A stretch of 64,000 bases of DNA. Origin: Alopecurus myosuroides. Its lineage: Eukaryota > Streptophyta > Magnoliopsida > Poales > Poaceae. The position numbers were made by a program, and so were the translations under genes. Positions within the stretch are counted from its first letter, which is position 1. Every line of letters starts with the position of its first letter. The stretch lies in contig CM054063.1 in the NCBI GenBank assembly GCA_028641055.1, positions 49,291,827 to 49,355,826 on the forward strand. Reading direction: 5' to 3'. This document shows, piece by piece, positions 55,208 through 64,000 of the stretch. Under the pieces are notes generated by a model. That model saw only the letters and a program-made list of their open reading frames with translations. It made no database searches and was not told the DNA's origin.

Positions 55208-56200
55208 CCGCTGTAACAATTAGGGGTCTCTATCGTTGTTTTACATTAGATTTCTCTCCCGGTGTGGTTTACTTGTTAGTTGTTGTGTTTGCTGGGATCC
55301 GATGATTATTGAATGTTATGTCTGTTGATTATCAATCTATCATGTTATCTTCATGTGTATGTTACTTATGATCTTGCATGCTCTCCTTTGTTAGTAGATG
55401 CTCTATCCAAGTAGATGCTAGTGACTCCAAGAGGGAGTATTTATGCTCGATAGTGGGTTCATGCCTCCTTTGCATCTGTGCTAGAGTGACAGAAACGTGA
55501 CGGATGGAGGATGTGTTGTTGACATTAGGGAGAAAACAACGTTGTTTACTTCGTCTACATTGTTTACATTACACACTTTGCTTACTGCGATTATCCTTGC
55601 TTGCAACTTAATACCCAACGTCGTATGATATTCGAATGGTGGTTTACTAGTCATAGATGCAGTTGGATGACGATCTATGTATCTTGTTGCAATGCCCGCA
55701 TGAATCTCATAGTAATCTTTATGTCATGCATGTTCTTTATTTGTCAATTGTCCAACTGTAATTTGTTCACCATGCATGTTAGCTATCTTTTATGGAGATA
55801 CACCTCTAGTAAATTGTGGACCCCGGTCCATTTTCTCATTCTGATAATACACACACTATTTCCATTGTTTTCATACTGCTGCTACTGTTCTCATATTGTT
55901 CTCATACTATTTTCCACACCATACGTTTAACTTCTTTGTGTTCAGCAAAACCGGTGAGATTGACAACCTCACTGCTTCGTTGAGGCAAAGTGAATTGATT
56001 GTGTTGTGTAGGTTTCTCGTTGCTGCTGAACCGATAGTGCGTCCTACCATCACAGCTGCATCAACCTCCAGAGATTGCTTGTCCTCCTACTGGTCGATTC
56101 AACCTTGGTTTCTTTTCTGAGGGAAAACTTGCTGCTGTGTTCATCAAACCTTCCTCTTGTGGTATCCCAACAAGTGCAAGTCCTGCACCATCAGCGGGGC
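55208..56200 (+). mobile_element. Element E, right part
   Basis: After D and its duplication (CCGCT), the sequence continues GTAACAATTAGGGG, the resumption of the Athila-like LTR broken at 44154. AACCGGTGAGATTGACAACC near 55950 and TGAGGGAAAACTTGCTGCTG near 56119 are of a kind I recall from such elements. The exact end is not defined. No gene. Confidence 0.6.
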
Positions 56201-57597
56201 AGTTCTCTTCTTTTTTCGGCAGGTGCGGCTTCCCGAAGGCTTTGGCAGGTGCGACTTCCTAATGGCGTGGGCAAGCTGCTAGAGCACCGCTGATGCGAGG
56301 AGAGGCCGGATCCTAGCCGGTCTGGGTCAGATTTGTCTTCTCTACTCGAGGTGGGTGCGTCGATGTGGCGTCTGGCTGGAAATCGTCAGCTCCATGGTGG
56401 GTTGGGGGTGTCGGTTGTGGTAGTCCTAGGACGGCGAGCTACGGTCTGGGCTGCGGGGTGTGGTGTAGATGTGAGGTGGTGCTCTGCACAGGGAGGATGC
56501 CGGGGCGGCGGCCCCGGATAGAGGGCGACTATGTTGGTTCTCAACACTATGGCCTAGAAGGTTTCAGGTTGGCGCGGTGGTGTTTCTTGGCGGAAGAAGG
56601 TGCTGATGTGCTTAGCGACGCCACTAATCTTGCTTGGTTGTCGACGACGAAGGTTCGTTGCGCAGCGTGCTTTACTCTGATTTAGATACTTGTACAGTCG
56701 GTCAACAAGGCATGTCTTGCGGGAGAGAAAGAGATACAAACAGAAGCCGCACTGACCTCGATTTGGTGTCGTTTCGGATGTCGCTGCCTTCTTGGAGGAA
56801 TCGTTGAGGAGACTCCTTTCTCTCACAATGATAAGCGTTTGGCTCTCCTGGTGAAAATCCAAGCTTCGGTAATCCGGAGCGGGCGGCGATTGGCGTCTTT
56901 GTAGCTTTCCTCTTGGGAGCATCGCCTTGGAGAGTTGATGTGTGGCTGTTGTGTGGTGCTTCTCTTTCGTCAAGGTTCGTGAACGTCAGGTCGGCAGACC
57001 CGAAGGGTTGTTGTGCGTGGAGGCAGTGGCCTTGGGAACCATGGTGGGCAGCACCTTCATGAGGTGGGGCTGTTGTTTGGCATGGCTTGGGTGACCATCT
57101 TCTGTCGCTAGTGCGACGAGGTTGTCAGCCCGATCGACACATCTCAGTGGAGACGGTTTGACTATATGTCGGGGCGGCGGCCCCGGATGCCGGTGCGACG
57201 GTTGTAGTGTTGATGCGGTTTGCCATGTGGGCTGCGAGCGGCCGGGTCAGGCTGGCAGCGTTGCGGCTCGTGCGCGAGTGGTGCTACGTCGGGATTGTGG
57301 TCCCAGAAGGTAGTGTTGGTGAGTGTTGAGTGCATCGATGGGGTTGCCCTTGACGCCCGGTTGGTTGGCTTCTTCAACTACGCCCACGTTTGCTCCTCCC
57401 ATAGTAGTCGCTGTGTTTTCTCTCCGGATTGGTCGGAGGCCGTCCTCTCTGGGTTGGGTGGTGTTTGAGCTTGGTCCCGATTGTGTTGTGCTGCTGTGGG
57501 TTTGGCCCTTGTTGACTACTATGGGAGAGTTTCCTGGGCAACTCTCCTTATTTAAAAGACCGAGGAAAAGTTTTTGCCTCCGTTTCACAAAAAAAAA
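56200..57597 (+). mobile_element. Possible non-LTR retroelement remnant ending in poly-A
   Basis: 1.4 kb of G/T-rich sequence without a coherent ORF. It includes two copies of a GGGGCGGCGGCCCCGGAT motif (about 56504 and 57174) and ends TTTGCCTCCGTTTCACAAAAAAAAA at about 57597. A 3' A run after such a segment suggests a LINE-derived or SINE-like insertion. No reverse transcriptase motif was found, and the left boundary is a guess. Confidence 0.4.
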
Positions 57598-58285
57598 TGC
57601 TTGTAAAGTGATCCACAAGAGAAATTCCTGGAAAGAGATTGGGGTTTGAATGTTCCATTACCTCCATCACTCAATGTACAGTGGATCCCGTCAGGGGAAC
57701 AAAAAATATTTGGAAGTAGAGTTCGCTTGCCAAGGTGATCGCAAGGCGTAGCTTATTTTTCTTCATTTGCACAGTATCATGGACTGAATCTGAATCTGCT
57801 GTCGCCGATGTGGTAACATGCAGTTGTACAAGAACTGAACATTCGCCTAGTTTTAAACAACTTGTTCGTTCCAAGAAAAGATTGTTCAGAATGATAGACT
57901 TAAAGCTGGAGCATGATATCCAGATGACCAAAACTCTCTGGAACAGAACAACAAATACTGAAGAGGGAGAATCTTGCAGATAGATACATCTCACTGCAAA
58001 TACAGTTCATCTTCTGCCACTTAGCAAATACAGTTCTCGGGCGCAGATATATACAACTACAGAACATCTAAGATGCAGAAAACACGAGTCACGTTGCGGT
58101 AACATGCCAAAAATCGAGACCCATGATTGAGCACGCAGTTTGAAAATATGTTAGCTTGCCAGAGCAGCACCTTCAAACATATGAGCAGTCCTGGCTATTA
58201 GTACTAGTAGTAGGGTAGGAACTAGCAGAGAGCTTTTCGTTGTTCCTTCTCTGTGAGCGAGAACAGACATCGGCAGCTGCTTATC
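57598..58285 (-). other. 3' flank of the TPR paralogue remnant
   Basis: No ORF of note. Read on the minus strand it follows the TPR stop codon and includes GTACAACTGCATGTTACCAC near 57810-57830, which matches GTACAACTGCATGTCACCAC at about 59961 on the plus strand. This shows that the flank is part of the inverted duplication. Confidence 0.6.
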
Positions 58286-58816
58286 TTACACATGCCGCGT
58301 CTCCTCCGCAGCCTTCTCAGCCTTCCTGCGATCAAGTCAAAAAGATCAAAAGGCGTCGAAACTACATCACCACCAGCATTTCGATACTACCCATCTCCCC
58401 CGTGTATGATGGATTCAATCGGTCATGGTGATAATAATAACCCAACACAGGCATTGTCAACGTTACCTCAGCGCTACCTTGACCTCTTCGCTTGTAGGGT
58501 CGAGCTGCAGCGCCTCTCTGAACGCGGCAGTGGCGCCCTCATAGTCCTGCACATTTAGAAAATATCGATACCACGAGAGGGAGGCATATACCAGTGGAGA
58601 GAATGTGTTAGACTGCGAGGCTAGAATCAATACAAGCAGCTGTACCCTCATGAAGCTGAGGGCTGCGCCTTCACGGTACCAGGCCTTGGACCAACGTGGC
58701 CGCATCATTTTGCACTTGCGCGCATCTTCCAGGGCATTCTCCCAATGTCTCATACGCAGCCAACAGAGGCTCTTGTTGGCAAACACGGCGGCATCAAATG
58801 GGTTTATGTCAATTAC
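58286..58816 (-). pseudogene. C-terminal TPR exons of an ankyrin-TPR paralogue
   Basis: Three exons with GT-AG borders: 58816-58646, 58546-58467 and 58325-58286, the same sizes (171, 80) and phases as exons 9-10 of the intact gene and a slightly longer last exon. They encode VIDINPFDAAVFANKSLCWL, YEGATAAFREALQLDPTSEE and a Lys/Glu-rich end. All ankyrin exons and the first TPR exon are missing: the sequence upstream of 58816 soon runs into a SIRE-like LTR fragment. The exons themselves have no stop, so the truncation is the lesion. Confidence 0.88.
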
Positions 58817-58899
58817 CTGTGTTTACAATGAGCAAGCATGCGCTCAGTTTAGCCTGACTCTCTCAAGTTGGATCTTCTTTCTTGATTGCGCTTGCTAGC

Positions 58900-59608
58900 A
58901 CAAACTCCGCTTGATGAAGACTTGCAAGTTGCTCCCCCATACACCATTATGGGAGAGACTAGCTCCCCCATACACCATTATGGGAGAGACCCTTCGGCAA
59001 ATCTTCACAAGGTCACAATCTCCAAAAGGGTGGCAAGCATCAAGCATAGGATATCTTCTAGATGCTTCACTTGAGCTTCCACGTCAAGCTAGATGACGAA
59101 CACCGCTTGACGACGACAAAGACCATGGGCTATAGGAAATCTTCCTTTTGGTTCATGCCCATGGAAAGATACCTAACCACACATAGAGATGCGACACACA
59201 CATATCATGGGTTAGTTCACAAAGCTATATCGACAATTGCTTACCATACCATGAGATACATAATCCCACTTGGTACAACTTGTAGCTTTGTGTGTTGATC
59301 GCTTGCTTGATCAACCTTGTATCTTTGCTTAACACTTCTAAATATGATGTCTTGAAGATGATAATTAAAGATCACCTAATCCTTTTTCTTCAAGACAAAA
59401 CTAGCAATAAGCTCAACTCAAACCAAGACCATTCTAGATATAAATCCTTGAATGTAACAATGGCCATCAAGGAAGCTAATAGAGTTCAACACATGAACTC
59501 CATTATTTCCTATGGACAAGATCTACAAAGATAACTCAATGCAAACATTAGTCCATAAGGATTGTCATTAATTACCAAAACCACATATGGGGGAACCATG
59601 CACTTTCA
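58900..59608 (-). repeat. SIRE-like LTR fragment
   Basis: On the minus strand it opens TGAAAGTGCATGGTTCCCCC at 59608, related to element D's LTR start, and parallels about the first 700 bp of that LTR. It ends near 58900 without an LTR terminus. A 31-bp unit (GCTCCCCCATACACCATTATGG...) is duplicated at about 58931-58992. No gene. Confidence 0.75.
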
Positions 59609-60110
59609 GAAGGCTGCAGAGGAGACGCGGAATGTGTAAGATAAGCAAATGTCAATGTCTGGTGTCGCTTAGAGAGAAGAAACAAGAAAAACTCTCCTGC
59701 TTGTTTATTCCCACATCTCTGTGTCGACCCTGCACCGGCTACTACCTACCCAACTACTACTACTAATAGCCTGGACCGATTGTATGTTAGATGGTTCCGC
59801 GCTTCCAAGCTAACTACAAGTTCCTCATGATCTTAGTTTTATGTAGGGTGATGTTTTGTAGTTGTAGATATAGTGGCTGCTCTGCTATCCTAAGGGTCGC
59901 TGCAACATTTCTCTACATTTCGAGCCTGAGAATATATTTGCTAAGTGTCAGACCATGAAGTGTACAACTGCATGTCACCACAGCAGGGAGAAACACTGTA
60001 AGCAACAAAGGAAGAAGGAAACAGATAGCAGTCGGTCCGGTGCTACAACATTCGGCTATGTTTGTTAGTGCTACAACAGATTCAGTCCATTTCAAACGAA
60101 GGTTGAAAGC
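59609..60110 (+). pseudogene. Inverted remnant of the TPR paralogue: end of last exon and 3'UTR
   Basis: Directly after the LTR fragment, on the plus strand, the frame AAGGCTGCAGAGGAGACGCG...GTGTAA repeats the last codons of the minus-strand remnant at 58286-58325. The following sequence resembles that copy's 3' flank (GATAAGCA, then ACTACTAATAGCC near 59758, then GTACAACTGCATG near 59961). So two paralogue ends face each other across the LTR fragment. Confidence 0.8.
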
Positions 60111-60839
60111 ATATCATCCCCTTTTTGGCCTGACGTCGATTCCGGTTGCCTCCCACATTCCTAAATACCAAAAATGAATTTTAGCTGCATAAAGATTAGC
60201 AAGTGGCCCGCAAAACGAAAGAGCCAGACACATTGTTACCCTGAAGCAAGAAGAAGAACTACTTAGAGCAAGTGGCGATGGATCTCTATCTGTCGCCCTT
60301 CTGTCTCCTTTTGTCGGTTGCTACCAGGAACTTGTCTTGTGGTTCAGTTTACAACAAGGGGACTTTGATTTGGTTCAGATAACAACCCTGAACTCTGAAA
60401 GCGTTCACGATAATCCTCACTGATTGTTGTGATGACTGCACCATACATGACTAAATAATTAGAAATAATTGTATATACAAGCAATGATTTTGCTTTTTGG
60501 CATTTTTACCGTGCTAGACGAGCAAACTTCCGAGTTTGTCGAATTGAGTCGAGTTTTAGTGTACTGAACTCAGTCAGTTGAATGAGTCGAGTCGAGCTGA
60601 CTCGTTAGTTAAACGACTTTTAACGAGTCAGGTGAAAAATAAATACATTATGAAAACATGTTTCGTGATAAATATAGTGATATTAGTGTAGACGCTAATT
60701 ACTTTTTTCAACATATACGGGAACCAGATAAAAACAATATGAAAACATGATTCATGATAAATATAGAAATATATCTGTTAGACTTAAAATTGTTTGGATT
60801 AGGATAAAGTTAACAGTGTTTATAAAAAAAAATAGAGGA
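60111..60839. other. No gene recognised
   Basis: AT-rich. At about 60528-60625 is a cluster of GAGTCGAG and GACTCGTTAG motifs, with some inverted symmetry, which may be a small DNA-transposon remnant. Nothing else identified. Confidence 0.4.
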
Positions 60840-63800
60840 AGTAATAGTTAGTATGCTTCACGACCAGTCAACAGGAAATATAGTTACTCTTCGGTCACGA
60901 TCTGATGCATGGTACTACATACTCCAGTGGTGAGGCCAAATTGACACCAATAATTAATTTCTTTGTGCGGAAAACACGTTGTTTTCCTATAAGTGGATAT
61001 ATCAAAATAAGCAAGTTTTGGTCGCTAAGCGACGTTGTCCAATTGATATGGCAAGTGGATATAAGATACACGTAGATTTAGAAAATTAGCAAACTATAGG
61101 GTTCAAAGTCAAATGTCTATGCACTAAAAGAGGCCAAGAAATGGTATAAAGTAAATCCCCTTCCAAACGATTAGGGAAACCAACAATTAATAATAGGCAC
61201 ACATGTATTAATCAACACAACTTTGTCAAATTTATGTTGCAAGTGGATATAATGTTAGTTTTCTAGAAAACAAAAGGACAGATGTGGGTCCACACGAGTA
61301 TCTAACTAGAGCTGAAAGTCAAATGTGAAGAAGCCAAAAGATAGTACAAGTAAATCTCATTCCAAAAATAAAATAGAGGAAAACAACAATAATTAACATG
61401 TTTGTCAATGCCTCAACCGATGTCGCTAAAGGCAACTACTTTAATTAACACAAATGTAGAGATTCACCGGTAGTTGGACATGCATGCAAGTATGCACTAG
61501 TATTCTTTTGAAACCTGAGTATGGTATTTTAGATCAATTAGCAGTGGTTGCGGCTCGTAGACAAGAAGAATTGGCTAATATTCTAGTCCACTTTTGAAAT
61601 CTCTTATTTAAATTAAATGATTTTAAAGTGATTAATACATCTATACATCTGCAATATGTACAATGGTCTCTATAAAATATAAATACATCCAGTACATTGC
61701 CAATCAAGTCATCAGCCAGCATACAAGACAATCGCAGTTGTTTGTTTACATGGTCCATTGTATGTACTTGTGGTCTTAGCCAATTATCTTCCATAGGTTA
61801 TTTTATCATCTTAAATAACATCTATGCTCACTAGGTTTAACAGATTAAATTGTTTAACCTTTTTAGGATCATCAAAATGTCACATGTCCTACCCTGCAAG
61901 AAATTCAAGGGAAATAATGATACTTGGGTTATTTATGTAGACCAATCTGAGATTTCGTCGTATTTGTATTCTTGGTATATTCCTTGTATATTGTTGGTAG
62001 CAAGTGAGAGGTAATGCTTGGTTGCCTCGGAGTAAATTTACTTTGCCTCTAAAAAACTTCACATGTATATGAAATTCCTTCTGACCTTTTGATAGGAAGA
62101 TTTCCTTAAGCATTCTAAAGATAGAGAATAATAGATATTATGTGAGGTTATAACATTCCTAGAGCATTAGTCACACACTAGCTTCTTAGTATACGTGCAT
62201 CTATGTGTGCTATTAAGATGGAGCACGGAAACACATACATGTTACACTCGGCTACGTCCCGGATCAAGACGCTCGCAACTTGCAATTGTACCTTAGCGGG
62301 CTTGCTGCTCGCCGTTGTACCTTACCGACCACGTAGTGCAACAATGCCTTGTAGGCGGCGGGATGCTTGGCCATTTATCCAGTAGTTAGTATTACTCATG
62401 ACTAGCAAACAAGAAATATGGGTACTCATTGGTCACAATCTAATGCATGGTAAGCGACGAGGACAAATTGAAATCAATAATTTCTCTCTCCGAAAACAGG
62501 TTGTTCTCTTGTAAGTGGATATATTTAAAATAAGTGTGTTTCAGTTGCTAACTGAAAGTGTCCCGTTGATGACGCAAGTGGATATAAGACACATGTGGAT
62601 TTAGACGAGTAGCAAACTATAGGGTTCAAAGTCAAATGTCTATGCACTAGAAGAGGCCAAGAAATAGTACAAAGTAGATTCCGCTCCAAAAGATTAGACG
62701 ACAAGAACAATTAATAATAAGCACACATGTACTCCCTCCGCCCCGAATTAATCGTCTTGGAGTTGTTAAAATATGGGTGCATCAGTACACTAAAATACGT
62801 CCTGATATATCCATATTTTGAAAAATCCACGACAATTAATTCGAGACGGAGGAGAGTATTAAATAACACAACTTTGTGCAGTTCATGAGGCAAGTGGATA
62901 TAATGTTAGTTTTCTAGAAACAAAAGGCCAGGTGTGGGTGCACACGAGTAACTAACTAGAGCTCAAAGTCAAATGTGAAGAAGCCAAAAAAATAAATAGT
63001 AGAAGTAAATTCAATTCCAAACAATTAGGGGAAACCACCATTTATAGTACCGATATGTTTGTCAATGCCTCAACCTAGTCTTGAAAGGTCAAATACCTTA
63101 ATTAACACAACCGTAGAGATTCGCTGGTAGTTGGACATGCATGCAAGTATGCAAACTAATATTCTTGTCAAACCTGCATGCATATATTATTTTAGATCAA
63201 TTAGTTGTGTGTTGTGGTTCATAGACAAGACGAACCGGCTATTGTTTATATATTTTTTGGCGGGGAACTGGCTAATATTCTTGTTCTCTCTAAATTATTT
63301 CTCAAATCTCTTACTTAAATTAAATATTAAAACGGATTGCATGCATCTGAATATATATGATCGTCTCATATACATAGCATACATATATGATCTATAATCT
63401 ATACGATTAGGGAAAAACTACTTATAGTACTACTTGCATCTATTAGTTGTTGTCAATGCCTCAACCTAGTCGTTAAAGGCCAAATACCTTAATTAACACA
63501 ACTGTAGAGATTCGCCGGTAGTTGGACATGCACGCAAGTATGCAAACTAATATTCGTGTCAAACCTACATGGATATGGTATTTTAGATCAATTAGTTGTG
63601 TGTTGTGGTTCATAGACAGTAAGAACTGGCCTTTTTTTTGGCAGGGAGCTGGCTAATATTCTTGTTCTCTTTAAACTATTTCTCAAATCTCTTACTTAAA
63701 TTAATATTAAAACTGATTGCATAGATCTGAATCTGTATTATCGTCGTTTCTATATACATATATGATCTATAATCTGTATGATTAGGGAAAACATCAACTA

Positions 63801-64000
63801 ATTGTATTAATTGTTGTCGATGCCTCAACCGACATCATTACAGGTCAAATACTGTGACGTTGTCCAATTGATAATGGCAAAGTGGATATAAGATACGAAT
63901 GGATTCGGACGATTAGCAAACTATAGGGTTCAGAGTCAAATGTCTATGCACTAAAAGACGCCAAGAAATAGTACAAAGTAAATCCCCTTCCAAACGATTG
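60840..64000. repeat. Diverged tandem repeats, AT-rich, running off the window
   Basis: Two modules recur. Module X (GTGGATATAAGA..., GCAAACTATAGGGTTCAAAGTC, CTTCCAAACGATT) is seen at about 61020-61180, 62530-62700 and 63850-64000. Module Y (TCAATGCCTCAACC, GTAGAGATTCxCxGGTAGTTGGACATGC, TTTTAGATCAATTAG, CTAATATTCTxGT) is seen at about 61405-61610, 63060-63330 and 63450-63700. Copies differ by many substitutions and indels, so the duplications are old. No ORF is conserved between copies. Confidence 0.8.
62732..62856. mobile_element. Stowaway-type MITE
   Basis: 125 bp with ends CTCCCTCCGCCCCGAATTAAT and, reversed, CTCTCCTCCGTCTCGAATTAAT, flanked by TA at 62730-62731 and 62857-62858. It interrupts the tandem-repeat region; the other copies of the repeat lack it. 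Confidence 0.88.

Overview
The window looks like a nuclear chromosome segment of a grass, most likely a Pooideae species such as a Triticeae member, Avena or Lolium. The evidence is the retrotransposon families: Tat-lineage Ty3/Gypsy elements, Athila-like LTRs opening TGATACGTC, a SIRE/Maximus-like Copia LTR opening TGAAAGAGCATGG, and Stowaway MITEs with CTCCCTCCG ends. Spliced genes with GT-AG introns also fit. No prokaryotic, organellar, rRNA or tRNA gene was seen. There is one intact host gene; almost everything else is transposable element.

Layout. 1-28.5 kb is a three-layer nest of Tat-like Gypsy elements. Element A (minus strand, 1-6741, cut by the window edge) sits inside element B (plus, 3' part at 6742-12637). 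B in turn sits in the 5' LTR of element C (plus, 12638-28501), exactly at C's TATA box. B and C each carry a spliced accessory gene on the opposite strand to gag-pol, with its own TATA box. A and C both have an in-frame UAG at the same point between protease and reverse transcriptase. C's 3' end is a tandem array: its LTR plus the first part of the antisense gene is repeated at an exact 1297-bp spacing, ending at a 13-base N gap.

28.5-33.4 kb holds LTR fragments (H, F, G), a GGCCCG-rich repeat, minisatellite-like sequence and a Stowaway MITE. At 34.7-38.4 kb is an intact 11-exon host gene on the minus strand encoding a 414-residue ankyrin-repeat plus TPR protein. Just upstream of its start codon lie a Mutator-like element (38721-39847, perfect 9-bp target duplication) and, two bases further on, a PIF/Harbinger transposon (39862-41931, TAA duplication) with an uninterrupted DDE transposase.

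42.8-56.2 kb is an Athila-like element (E) split by element D (44155-55207). D is an 11-kb Copia-like element with near-identical LTRs, a 5-bp duplication (CCGCT) and a gag gene, but no pol at all, so it must depend on enzymes from elsewhere. Inside D is a GC-rich island that copies the layout of its own LTR promoter. 56.2-57.6 kb looks like a non-LTR retroelement tail. At 58.3-60.1 kb are two inverted remnants of an ankyrin/TPR paralogue separated by a SIRE LTR fragment. 60.8-64 kb is AT-rich, with diverged tandem repeats running off the window.

Together the window is one host gene in a large retrotransposon nest. The most unusual points are the shared stop codon in two Gypsy elements, the antisense accessory genes, and the gag-only element with an internal promoter-like cassette. 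All gene calls come from reading the sequence by eye; no database search was run.
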